A stretch of 64,000 bases of DNA from the NCBI GenBank assembly GCA_030267565.1, contig BRXU01000014.1, positions 2,330,001 through 2,394,000 of the forward strand. Reading direction: 5' to 3'. Below are positions 24,394 to 36,322 of this stretch, piece after piece (the first letter of the stretch is position 1; every line of letters begins with the position of its first letter). The notes under the pieces were generated by a model. The model was not told the origin of the DNA, made no database searches, and saw only the letters and a list, made by a program, of their open reading frames with translations. Source of the DNA: Pleodorina starrii. Lineage: Eukaryota; Chlorophyta; Chlorophyceae; Chlamydomonadales; Volvocaceae. Made by a program: the position numbers and the translations under genes.

Positions 24394-27300
24394 AAAAATC
24401 CTGAATAAACACCGGCATCCGGAAAGAGAAGAATTTCAGCGATTTATTACGACATCTTGCGAGTTGGATATTTTGTTTGCATTGCATTTTGCGGGCGTCG
24501 GGTTGGAGCCGATAGGTCGGGTCGGGTCGGGTCGGGTCGGACCAGCGGGGATTGAGTGGGAATGGGATGGTTCGAGATGGGAGGTTTGACATGAGACGCA
24601 GAGGCCGTGTCGATACACGCGGGCCCGTGTATACGTGGCTGGAGGGCAAGGGGGTCAGCCCAATGTGTTGGTCACGGGGATCGGGGTTGGGAGGGAAGCG
24701 ACGTGGGCTCGCGGCGAGGAGAGGTACAGCGCGTCCAGCTGGTGGGGGTGGTGGGTCTGTGAAGTTGGGATGCGTCTCTCGTGCATTATTTGATTACGGC
24801 CGCGACAGGGCCGTGACGTTGGGATGCGTCTCTCGTGCATAAGCGTTTGCTCGCTGGCGGGTCGGGCGGGTCAACAGATCATGTGGGCCTTGCGGGACGG
24901 CGCCAGGATGCTGGGCCAGGGTGCCGGTCCAGGTCCCGGTCCAGGTGTCCGGTCCAGGGTGCCGGGTCCACGGTATTCTATTTTGCATGACTGTTTTCGA
25001 TGGGCGGTGACTCTAGCTTCAGTAGCTCTACTCGGTGCTTGTTGTTCTGCGGCTATTCTATTCGGTGAGTTCGATTCTCGGCGTTTTATTTGATATGCGT
25101 CCAGAAGAAGATAAAAAAATCAACATTGCTCGCATGTGCGCGAGCAGCAGTTGCTTGGAAGGAGATGTGCGGTTTGTGGAGAGATCACCAGCGGCGCCAA
25201 ATTGGTGTCTGGGGGTGTGGCATCTGTAGGGCACGTGAATAACCGTGCACGAGCATGTTGTTATGCAGAACGACGTAGAATGCGAGGGGTTGGGGTAGTG
25301 AAGAAGATGCCGCGGCGGAGGGACGGGGAGTTGGGGGCCTTCATGGACTGGATTGCCTGTCGTTGTGACCCCAGCCCCCGGAGGGGAGGACGGAGATTTG
25401 GTGAGAGGCAGACCGGCCCTCCATCCCAACTCGGGTCGATGAGTATTGCTCGCTCCGTTCTCATCTCGGTCGCATCCGTGCGTTTGCTGTGGTTCTTTTT
25501 TACCCGGCTAAAATGGGTCGGGTGTGCAAGACGTCCGGGTACTGCGGAAGACGCCGCCTGGCTCGCGTGCCTGCTCGGGCATTCTGATGCGGGCCTGAAT
25601 GAATAAATGAATGAATCGGTGTACAGTAGACGGCGAGGATTGCCCGGTTTGGTGCCCACCGGGGCTGCGTGGCGGTCCTGGCCTGGCTGTCCGGGTCGGC
25701 GCCTCCATCGGAAGGAGCCGCGGGCAGCGCCTCTCGTGCGCGCGGAAAGGCCGGCTGCTGCTCCGCGCTGCGCCAGGGGCCGGGGGGCCGGTGTGCTGTG
25801 TGGCGAGTTGGGCGTGCCCTGCAGGCATTAGGCGGTGAGGGCGGCAGTGGCAAAGGACCACCCATGCACGGCTGGCCGTGCCATGTACTTCGTTACTTTC
25901 CTCGTTATCCTGCTCCAAGCAGCCGAGCTTGTCGTTCAAGGTGCGACTTTGGGGCTGGAGGACGAGCACCGGGCAGTCGGGGCATGCTAGCAGCCCCTCG
26001 GGCGCGTTGGCGGCCCTGTTATACCACACTGTTTGTGGGAGGGAGACAGGGGGCGAGAGGGATGGTCCATTTAAGTGGGCGCGACTTGGGCGTCGTCAAA
26101 ATGTACATTACGACTCGTCATCGCTTCGGGACTGCGGCCGGGGCGTTGGGAAGATGTACCGGTATTCGTATGCGGACGCAGACACCGCACTTTGGGGCAG
26201 GAAACACGTGCATGCACAGCGCGAGGACGGATGTTTTTGCGGTTTGTGAAACTGTCTTGCCGCGTGAATCCATCTTGTGATGCCAACTCCTGATCCTGGC
26301 GGTCGGCGGCACGGTGGGCGACCCTGGAAAGGGTTGGTGCGGCGCGCTCCTGTAAGTTACTTGCACGTGTGTGGCATCGACGCACACAACCTTGCCACGG
26401 TAGCGACAGACCGGCACATTCCTTCATTGCAAAGGGTTGGGGAACTATCGTAGGGTTTATCTATCGTACTTCTGTATATACGCCACCACCTGCGCACATT
26501 GTGCACGGCCAGCTGGCTCCACCTCTCTGGGCCGCGTTCGGTATCTACCACCGCCCTGACGCCTTGGGGCAGCTGCGCAAAGGCATAGATAAACCTCCTT
26601 AACGCTACTGCAATTCCACATCATACCGAGGATCTACCAACACCAAAGGCCCAAGCCACGAACAACCAACTCCACCCACAAGGCTGCTGCTGCTGGCGAT
26701 TTTGACCTCCACAACCGTCGGTTTCGATGACTACTCCAGCATGCCATGCAGGTGATGATGGTGACCCTACCGATAGTAACCCGCACGCCTGGTCAGTCGA
26801 GCCTCCCTTTCCAAACAGCAACAGTGCCGGCACAGTGCAGATTGGTCATGCAGCTTGGTCACAGCGCTGCACCGGCGCGCCTCTCTCACCTGCAATCCGT
26901 AAATGGGCGCTACCCATCCGCCCGTGCTGCTGCCCTCGAACCGAAAAGAGCCCTCCCTATCATACATCCGCCACGGCATGCCAACGCGCCTGCGCTGCCT
27001 GCACCTATGCTTATAACAGCCTTATACGCCCTGCCGCCTTGCGTTCTTTGCACCGCGGTATCCCTGCTTGCCGTATGCGCTGCGTCCGCCCCCCGATCCC
27101 AGGCTGAAGACGGATGAAGACGAATGAGGCCTAGTTTGCTTTCGATGCCGAGACGTTGGCCAACTGCCATGAATGCCCCCCATCAAAGGCAGACCTGCTC
27201 CGAAGCCTCCACGTGGGTCACACCCGGCCCCAGCCCCCAGCAGTGGCGAGCCCATAAGAGGAAATTGCAGCTGCCCAGTGAGGCACCCGGAATGCAGCGG

Positions 27301-27424
27301 CGGAGGGCCTTTCAGGTCCGCAGCACGCAGCAGGCGAACGCGCAGCTCCTACCCATGTACCTCCTCCCCCTGGTGTCTATATTGGCTTCTCACACTTTAG
27401 AGGGCGCACCCCATCGCGCTGTCC
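24394..27424. other. three kilobases without a supported gene
   Basis: The stretch lies between the convergent ends of the patatin-like gene (plus) and the LRR gene (minus). It is less GC-rich than the flanking genes. It contains GAATAAAC shortly after the patatin stop (a possible AAUAAA-like signal), a GGTCG array near 24517-24540, a 22-bp direct repeat, and GTCCAGGT-type repeats near 24925-24970. Open stretches on the minus strand near 25.9-26.4 kb show no family motif and no convincing splice chain. Confidence 0.5.
24768..24840. repeat. direct repeat GTTGGGATGCGTCTCTCGTGCAT
   Basis: A sequence beginning TTGGGATGCGTCTCTCGTG occurs at about 24767-24786 and again at about 24819-24838, some 51 bases apart. 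The bases between the copies differ from the repeat. No function is apparent. Confidence 0.75.
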
Positions 27425-30400
27425 TCACATGCTCAGCGTCAGGCCAGGCCGATCCGCCGCCGCCGCCAGCAGCGCCTTGGAGGTGGCGGCATCAACGTTG
27501 TTGCCGCTCAGCGCCAGCTTGCGCAGGCTGCCGCCGCCGCCGCCGCCGGCGGCACCGGCCACTGGGGGGCCGCCGCCACCGCCGCGCGGGGTCTGCGGCC
27601 GGAGGGCGCCCGCGGCTCGAATGGCGCCCGCGAAGCACGCCGTCGCGGCGCCGCTGATGCCGCAGCTGGAGAGGTTGAGTTCCTCCAGGGTCCTGCGGGT
27701 GGCAGGCAAGCAAGCGAGCGGAGGCGCAGCTAAACGGGTTGGCAGTTGACAGTGTGTGCCACAGGGAAAGAGGGCGTGGATGGGACACAGCAGAGGAGCG
27801 ACGGCGCACAGGGTGCGTGACGCGGCACAGCGAAGGGTAAGGGGGAGGGGGCCGGGCACGGAGAAGGCTTGGTGAGACGCGGGCCAAAGAGGAGTCGCGA
27901 AGGTGCAAAGAGGCGGCTAGGGGCGGCCCTGCCTGTCTCGAAAGCGATCCTCCGCCTCCCACGCCTCTTGAAATCGCCCACTCAGCTTCTTTGCTTGTTA
28001 CGCACGCCCCCGCCCCCGCCCCCGCGCACACGCACTTACACACCCGCGTACCTGTTAACTCGCAGCGCCTGCGCCATCGCCTCCGCCCCGGCGGCGCCGA
28101 TGCCCTCCAGCTGGCGCTGGCCCGACAGGTCGAGGCGCAGCAGTGTCGAGTTGGCCCCCTCCAGGCAGCGGGCCAGGCTGCGGGCGCCAGCGGCACGGAT
28201 GCCGTTCCTAAGGGGACGGGGGGGGGCGGGGGTTACCAGGCAGAACACCGAGGCCGCGAACCGAGTCCGTGCAACTCGCGCATCAAGCGAACTGATGGGG
28301 CACAGGATCTGGGCAAGATCAGGGGGAAGGCAAGCAGCAAGGCCGCAACGCAGGTCAGGCACTCTGTGGGGGATTGTGGATGGGGAGGGGCGAGATGCGC
28401 ACTGTCCGCCCCGGCAAGGTCAGCGCACGCACACGCACCCTTGCCAAGGGGTTACTCCCTCGTGCCTGCGCGCGCTGTCTGCCTGCCCCAGCCCCAACCC
28501 ATCGCCGCGCCACGCACCTGCTGAGGTACAGCTCACGTAGGCCGGCGTTGGACGCCAGGCCCAGCGCCAGCAGCGCCGCGCCGCCGTCGCCCAGCTTGTT
28601 GCCGTCCAGTCGCAGGCGCTTCATGCCGGGGCACGTCAGCAGCACCGTCATCACCAGGACCATGTGGTGCGACTCCAGCGCCTCGGAAGAGAGGTCACAG
28701 TCCACGGACGCCGCATTGCCGCTGGTGGAGGAGGCGGAGGGACAGGTGGTGGGCGCGGCCGCGGAGGTGCGGGCGTCGTCGGAGGCGACAGGCAGCGCGG
28801 CGGATAAAGCGGACAGGCTGTGGGACAAGGCGGGGCCGCCGGCGCGCGTGCTGGATGCGGAGGGCGGGCCTGCTGTCCGTGCGGTGATGGGACCCGCCGC
28901 CGCCGTTGCCGCCGCCGCCGCGCTGCCGCCGCCGCTGCTGTTGCTGCTGTCCTGGGCGCGGCGGTCCGCCAGTTGGAGCATTTCGCGGTACCAGATGTCC
29001 AGGCGCTCGTTGCCGCTGTATAGGTAGAGCATTCCCTGGAGCAAGACGCAGCGAAAGAGAGGAAAGGAAGGATGGTGCAAGGCATGGTCATCGGCATCGG
29101 GTACCGGACAAACTGCAACCGTATAGGGCGCGTCATATAGGCGGGGTAGGTACATGGCCCGAAAAGCACGCAGCGCCACCTAAGGCTGCCCTACCCGACG
29201 TCAGTGCCGCCCTTCCGACCTCAATTGCACTCTCTACGCAAGCGCGCAGTTGCTGCGGAGCCGCAACACCACCAGGCGGCCCGTTCGCATCGCACCTGCC
29301 CAGCGCCGCTGCTCGCGCGCTGGCCGCTGCCGCCGCCCTCCTCCTCAACCCCGCCCCCGTCGACCGCCGCCAGCTCCACCAGACCGGCCGCGAGCAGGTC
29401 CTTCAGCATGGCGGCCGCCTCCAGGTCAAACAGGTTGGTGGCCAGCTGCACGCTGCGGGAACAGGACAGGAACACAGGACATTCACCGGCCTTGTCGGGT
29501 CAGCGGTGCTCGCCTTCCTCGCCCCTCATAATGACCTTAGCCAGGGAAAGGATTGGAAAGTTTCGAATTGATGCCAGGGCGGCGAGCGGGCGCTTTGCGT
29601 TCGGCGTCGTGGAGGCGGCGTTTCGAATGATACGGTCAGGAAGGTGGTGTGTGGTTGGTGCACTCACGCAGCCGAGCAGGTCGCGTCATGCCCGCGCGGC
29701 ATGACAACTGTGGCTGCTTACGAGCTGTTGGGTGAGCCGGGCAGCAGTGGACTGGAAGCCTCTCAATACGACAGGCGCGGAACACGGCCTAAGACTGGGG
29801 CGGCTTTGCCATGGAGGTGTGCGCAAGGGAAGGGAAGGTTTAATTCAGCGAGTCGAGCTGGGTGGCCGCGCACCTGCGCAGCATGCCGCCGGCGACTCCG
29901 CCCCCGCCGCCGCCCCCCAGCGCAAGGAACGGCAGCGCGGTGCCGTTGCCCAGCTCGCCCCACGTCCAGCCGCCCAACTGCAGCGTCTGCAGGCTGTTGT
30001 TCAGGCCGATCGCGGCCGCCAAGCAGCAGATGCGCAAACCCGCCTGCAGTGCCGCGCATCCCAAAGAGGCGAGTGAGCGGGAACCGTGTTCATCGTGTTC
30101 CACGTGATCCAGGCAGCGGTGGCAGGGTGAGCCCATTTCCATTTCCAGGGCCGCTGCCTACCGGCAAGGTGGCGTCGCCCCCGCGCGGTCAGCTGACCGA
30201 GCCCCTCGTACCCATACTGACTAGGAGACGTACACAGCGCATTAGCGGTTAACGCAGCACCCGCCCACGGCACGTGCACCCGCCCACGGCACGGATGTGC
30301 ATGCCAAACAAACGATCCGCCGCACTGCACTTTTGTCAAAAACCCACACACACACACGCACGCACGCGCCCCCAGCCGCACGCTTGTACGCACCTTCTCC

Positions 30401-33400
30401 CAGGTGACCTCCCGGCTGGTGTCCATGTCCAGCGCCAGGTGGCGCAGCCGCGACGAGTCCATGATGCCCGCAGTGAGGGCGCCCAGCAGCGGCAGGGGCG
30501 ACTCACAGATCTTGAGCCGCAGCCGCTGCTCGCTGACCATGGCGCCGTAGCCGTCGGCGGGGTCGGCGACCTGCAGGCGGGAGGCAGGAGGCCGGCACCC
30601 CGTGGGAGACACGAGGAGAGCGCAGCAGTGCGGCACCACCATAGCTTCCGAGGGTTTGGAGCCCACGGCAACACCAATAGCAAGCCGCCGTCGCGGCCGT
30701 CGCTGCTACTATGACCGCGCTCGCCCTCACCTGCCCGTCCCTGCCGCGCCCGCCCCCGGCGCCCGCCTGGCCCTTGTCGGCCATGCGCGCGATCGCCGTC
30801 AACAGCATGATCTTGCGCCGCAGGTCCGCCGAGGCGCCCTCGTACGCCGAGCGCAGGCGCCGCGCCTCCGCGCCCGCCGCCTCCGCAGCTTCCCGCGCCT
30901 CCCGCGCCGCGGTGTCGGCGGCGTCCGCCTGGCCACGCATCACCGCCTCGGCACTGCGCGACACCACGAGCTGTTCGCGCAGCGACGCCAGCTCCGCCTC
31001 CGCGGCGTGCAGCTTGGCGAGGTTGCTGGAGTGGTCCTTGGCGACGCTGGCCAGCTGCTTGGCGGTGGTGATGACGCTCTGCGCCCGCCGGGTGGCGGCG
31101 AGAACGCATGAACAGTAAAGTGCGTGCCGGGGCGCCGTCAAGGTCAAAAAAAGCGCCGGGGTGCGCTGCCCTACCGCCATTCGACGTAGTGCGGCAGTGT
31201 GTCGGGACGTGTATGCTGGGTGAGGTGAGGAAGCGTAAAACCACTCTCCCACGGCCAAGGCCTAAACCGTACAGATATGCGATACAGAAACCAGTGGGCT
31301 GCCAATGTGGGTTCGGCGGGAGGCGCGAAGCGACCCGGCAGCCGGACCGGGTGCGTCGTGTTTGCGCCGTAGCAGGTCGCTGCACCCTGGGGCGGAGAGA
31401 GGTGCCCGGATCCGCAGCGGCTCTCGCTCACCTGCTTGGTTGTCAGGTACTGCGAGTTGGCCTCCGCCGCCCGCGCCATGCTGGCCGCCAGCTCCTCCAG
31501 CGCATGACTCAGCCGCTCGCCCGTGGCGGTGAGCGCGGCGCGGCTCTCCTGCAGAGGCAGTACAGGAGCAGTACAGGGGCCACTGTGAAGTAGTGCACGC
31601 GGTGACACGCGGTGCGCGAGGGGGAGCAGTCGACTCGGATGGCGCAGGGCAGGGAGGGATATGGGGCTGGCACGCGCGCGGGTCAGGCCCGGCGCCCCGG
31701 GAACGGATGCGCCCGCGGTGCAAGCTGCTTGGGGACGCTCCAGCGGTAGCCCCCGCAGGCTGCCACAGCATCAGACCCGGATACAGGCAGTGGGCACCAA
31801 GCTCCGCCCGTCCAAACCGCTTAAAATAACCTACTGGTACAACCCGCCTAAGGACCCTGGCCACGCGGCTGACGCACCAGCAGCTGCGCATTGGAGTCGA
31901 CCAGAGCTTGCGCCTGCACCTCCGCCGCCTGCTGCGCAGCCGCCAGTTCACGCTGTGCCGTCGCCAGCGCGAGTTGCGCTGCCGTTTTGTCGCGATGCGC
32001 CTCGGCCGCCTGGCTCCGCGCTCCGGCCAGCTGGCTGCGGACCTCGTCAAGCTCCTCGGTCGCCTGCTTCTTCAACTCGGTCATCTCCCGCTGCTGGTCG
32101 CGCAGGGACTCGGTCGCCTCCCGCAGCTGCGGGCGGGCGCACGGGGCGGCGCACACACACATGGCCGCAGGCGCACAGGGCTGGCGTCACCGCGGAGTCC
32201 CTTCTTATGCTGACGTGCGCGGTGTATGCAATTATGCACCAAGGGCGAAGGCGAATGGCTTGCTTGCCGTAGGCCCTACTACTGTGGTGCTTCCCCTTGG
32301 GCATGGACGCGGGAATGAGCCATAGAGGCACACCTTGTGTGGCGGCCCGACCATACCTGTGCCAAACTTTACATACGGTACCCCCTTGCCGCTCTCCTTG
32401 CGCTGGTATTCTGCTGTCCATCCCGCACACGACACGCCACACGCCACAGCCACACGGACTCACCTCCACGCTGAGCGCGTCGCGCGCCTGCTGATGCTCC
32501 GCGACCTGCTCCCGCAGCTGGCGCAGCTCCGCGACCGCCGCCGCCAGCTCCGCCTCACGCTCCGCGAGGATGGAGCCCGCCGCGTCCAGGGAGGAGGCCC
32601 GCACTGCTGCCTGCGGGTGGAGCCGAAGCCGCCGCGGCGAAGGTTAGAACCCGCGGCGCAGTTAGAACCCTAGGCCCCGAAGTGGGTCTACCTCGCCTTG
32701 GGAGCCAAACCGCAAACCGCTCAGCGCGTTCAGTCCTTACCTGCTCCTGAAGCTCGAGAATCTTCACGTTGGCGGCCTGGGGGCAACCGGAGGCGTCGAT
32801 TGAGCATCAGTTCGCCGTGAACACACAACGCGCGCAACGGGGAGGTCGAGGTCTTGTAGCGCACAGGCGGTGGGTGCGGTGTCCGGCTGCCTATTCAGTC
32901 TGGAAGTGTTCGTAAGGAGCTGTCTGCTGCAGGTTGCAGTGTCCGACGGGCCGAGAATCCTCTCCCCACCTGCGCCTCCGTCGTTGCGGCCGCCAGCTTG
33001 CCCTGCAGCGCCCGGAGCTCCGCTTCCGCCTCCCGCAGCCGGCCGTTGGTGCTCCCTAGGTCCGCTGCTTGCTTGGCAAGCTGTGGGCGGAAAAGAGGCC
33101 GAGGTGACGCCAAACGCCACAGTCAGGGATCTTATCCCGGAACGGGGCTTTTGGGCGGCGGAACAGCGCTGGGAGCTTCAGGCAGGTCGAGGCGAGCGAA
33201 ACCCAATTTCCGGGGGAGGCGTTGCTTGCACGCGAAGAGCACGGGCTGGTGCAGAGGCGGCAATCGCCCACGGTGACACGGCTCACCTGCGCGCCGTCCG
33301 AGCTCCACTGCTTCATGGCGGTGCTGAGCTCGGCCTGCGCACCCTCCAGCCGCTGCTGCAACTCCTGGTTCATGCCTGAGACAGCCCAAGACCGCAAGAT

Positions 33401-34500
33401 GGCATTCCCCAGGGCAGCGGACAGGTGGGTTAACGCTCGCTGCCCCTCATGACCAGGACTTCCGCCTGACGCGGTCGCTGTGCGCGTCACTTTGGTTGTT
33501 GCATGGGTAGCTGCGGACTGACGGCCACAACGACATGGTTACATTATAGTGAAAGTAGGAGTTGGAAAACCAGTTAGGCGCCGCACTGGTTGAATAGTTG
33601 GAGTTGGAGCGAGCAAGAAAGGCGCCGCACTGCTTGCGGGCGCCCGCCGGCCCCTCATGCAGTCACGAGTGCGAGGCTTCAGGGGAATGAGGCCGACAAA
33701 AAATAAAGAAGCAGAAATGGTCGCCGCCGGGCCCACCCACCTGTGAGTTGCTCGTTCTCCTGCTCAAGGGCCTCGCACCGCAGCTGCAGCACCTGTTGCT
33801 GCGCCGCCGCATTCGCCTCCGCTTGCTCCAGTCGCCGCCGGGCGCCGACCAGATCGGCGCGCAGCTCCGTCTTGTCGCCCTCCGCGCGGCGCAGTTGCTC
33901 CTGCAGCTGCAGCGTCTGCTCGACGACGCGCTGGTGCGCCCGCGTCAGCGCCTCGAGCTCGCGATCAAGCTGCTGTTGCAAGGAAAGAGTCACGTCGGGA
34001 CCAGCGGCGGTTGCGTCGTCGCCCTCGACGCCGAGCTGGGCCTGGGATTGGGCGTTGGGCCGCACCCGTTGCGCGCCTACTGCAGGGGCTGAGGCATCGT
34101 CGGCTGCATCAGCGGCGGCCTCGGTATCGTCGCCCAACTCATCCTCAACGGACTCTGACTGGACCACGTGCACGTTGACCTTGTTGGTTGCTGCCGTGTC
34201 GGTCTTTGACTTTGTGTCGCTGATCTGGGCCTGAGCCGCCGCGCCGGCGGCCAAATGCTGGTCCAGCAGCTCCTGCAGGCGGGATGTCAAGTTGCTGCGC
34301 AGGCAGGTGACCTGGGTGAGCAGGTGGCTGGCGTGGGACGACTGCTGCTGCAGCTGGGACTCCAGCTCAGTGCGCTGGTAGCTGAGCCCGTCGCGCTCCT
34401 TGGCGGCACGTGCGGCGCTGGCCTGCATGTCCCTAAGCTTGAGCTTGAGCGCCGAGTTCTCCTGCTCCAGGCCGACCTTGGCGCGCTCCAGCTCCACCAT
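27425..34500 (-). CDS. coiled-coil and leucine-rich-repeat protein
   Basis: Fourteen exons join in frame (1100 residues from the ATG at 34500): 33741-34500, 33287-33375, 32970-33080, 32741-32776, 32464-32610, 31878-32126, 31432-31548, 30731-31078, 30394-30570, 29874-30043, 29296-29452, 28518-29035, 28052-28207, 27425-27692. Residues 1 to about 615 are an almost continuous, Ala/Glu/Gln-rich heptad-like coiled coil (for example LERAKVGLEQENSALKLKL), broken by an acidic linker. Residues about 620-1100 contain ribonuclease-inhibitor-type leucine-rich repeats: LRHLALDMD, LQTLQLGGW, MKRLRLDGNKLGDGGAALL, LREL, LLRLDLSGQ, LEELNLSSCGISG, LRKLALSGNNVD. This architecture suits a scaffold protein, perhaps cytoskeletal or ciliary, but no family is recognised. 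The sequence before 34500 has an acceptor (GTTGCAG, exon from 34505), so the true start may lie in an upstream exon. Confidence 0.82.
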
Positions 34501-34505
34501 CACAA

Positions 34506-35421
34506 CTGCAACATACCGGTACCCCAAACACCAGCGTCGCATAACATCGGATAAGAGGTAAGCTGGCTGATGGAAGATGCAACCGTCCCAGATGACGGTC
34601 TTTAGGACCGCCATCTGGGTAGCTAGCTCTACTAGGTTCTGAGGAAGACCCCACGCGCGTATACTGCGGGTTGACCCGCAGCCGCTAACTCCACTAGGTG
34701 CTGAGCAAGACCCCACATCGCCTTGCATTTTCCAGAGTTCCTTATAACGTATGCCATGGGAGGGTTGACTTGCGGTAAGCAAGTGTCACTTCGTTGTCGC
34801 TTGGGGGGTTGCCGATGTCGGCGAATCTGGCTTATTCTTGCGAACACCTCCCAAATCTTACCCTTCTTGCTTGGCTCATTCTTTGGTTTAAAGCACATGC
34901 TGTGCTTGAAGCACATGTTGTGCTTGCGTGTGCCTTGACGGCAAAAGCGTGCACCCAAGCGTCAGCTGCTGATTATAGCTGTCGCGATTTCCATTAATAG
35001 TACGCAATTCGTTAAACCTGTGTAAAATAAATTGTTTTTTCGGCACTCGCTGGGCAAGAGGGCATATATTTATGGAACACACGCCTCGCGTGGATAGAGA
35101 GTCGGGCAGCGATTACCTGCGACGTTGTACGAAGGATTTCAAATCCAACACATCGTGGCAGCGGTTGCGCAGCATGGTGTTGCAGCCTTGCACCTTGCCT
35201 TCTACAACTATTAGAGGCTGCTATCTCGCAGGTGTTGGTAGCTTGCTAGCTTACAAGGCCGCGGGCTCGAGCTCAGAAAGCGCTTCGTGAACTAAAAACC
35301 GACGCCGCGTAGGATCCTAAGCATCAGGCTCTCTCGCCCGGCATCATGTTCCGAGGGTAAGACTTTACCACCCATGCAAAATTCTGTATGCTGATGCCGC
35401 CTTGGCTTACGGACCCATTCG
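34506..35421. promoter_or_regulatory. interval between divergent genes
   Basis: This spacer between the LRR gene (minus) and the small plus-strand gene is comparatively AT-rich. Near 34624-34740 an imperfect direct repeat of CTAGGT(T/G)CTGAG(G/C)AAGACCCCAC occurs twice. CATATATTTATG at about 35063-35074 is TATA-like. An unrecognised first exon of either gene could lie here. Confidence 0.4.
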
Positions 35422-36322
35422 ATGACGGGCACCTCCTTCATCTCGTATCGAACATGCATTTCGCATCGTAGACTGAAGAAGGCCTTTAGCAAAGGACGGT
35501 CTGATGTGGAAAGCATTGAAGGTAAGGTCGGTTCCCCGCGGCCTTCCTGTCGACCGTGTCGGTCTGATGTTTTACTGCGCCCTTGTAGCCACTCCTGCTC
35601 AAAGCGATGAGCCAGTTATTGTTCGCCCGAGGTCGAAGTCAGCAGCAGCAACAATGGCACCGGACGAGGCCGCCCGCAGCGGTGCGGAGTCCATCCTCTC
35701 GGGTCTGCATGCCGCAACACCTGCTGGCGGAAACACCGCCTGGGACGGCAACGCTTTAAGCGATAGCGCCACGCCGTTGTGGCGACGGTCCGGCGCAACG
35801 GCGTTATCAGCTTCGCCCGCGGTCGCTTCACCTGGCCATAATAACAGCGTTATGGCTTCGGCCACGCCCGGCCCGCCGTCGAAGCCCTCTGCCGCTGGGA
35901 CAGCTTGGGGGCCGTCGACATTCGCTGAAAAGGAGGCACCGCGGTCGACTCCCGAGAAGGCGGTGCCACGACCGTCGCCCGGCAAGGAGACATCGCCAAG
36001 GCCCCCACCCAGGCTTGGCGGCCTCTTCCGCAGCGGAAGCTCCAACGCGCGCGGCTCAAAGGTGGATGTACCAACTTCTGTCGAGCCAATGGTTACTGGA
36101 GACTGCAGCGAAGTGCAGCGGCTGGATGACGCCCACGATGAGCAGTCGAACGTTGTGGTGAAAAACACGCAACACGCTCAAGCGCAAGTGCAGCCTGGGG
36201 CGAACCTGCTGGAGGATGAGGGCTATCCGTCGACCGTGCGCGGGGGTGCGATGCGCACTGGATCGCTTATGGCGACGCCGCTGGCGGTTGAGGCCCGGAG
36301 GGGGCCGTCGGTGATCAGCTAG
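35422..36322 (+). CDS. disordered hypothetical protein
   Basis: Two exons are proposed, 35422-35521 and 35589-36322, joined GAAG|GTAAGG ... TTGTAG|CC in frame to give 277 residues. Exon 1 encodes a short basic segment (HRRLKKAFSKGRSDVE). Exon 2 is rich in Ala, Ser, Pro and Thr, and carries many proline-directed Ser/Thr-Pro sites (STPEK, PSPGK, TSPRP, ATPLA). There is no predicted membrane span or known domain, which suggests an intrinsically disordered, possibly phosphorylated protein. I do not recognise it. The exon-2 frame is long and open, but the start and exon 1 are less certain because another acceptor or upstream exon could be used. Confidence 0.55.

Noticed and set aside
26071..26427. 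Possible transposase fragment on the minus strand (RGKVVCVDATHVQV)
   Set aside because: One short resemblance to a DDE-type context, with no second catalytic motif, no inverted repeats and no continuing frame.
30150..30225. An extra LRR-gene exon reading YGYEGLGQLTARGRRHL
   Set aside because: It has a plausible acceptor and donor but ends in phase 1, while the next exon needs phase 0. Joining 30394 directly to 30043 keeps frame.
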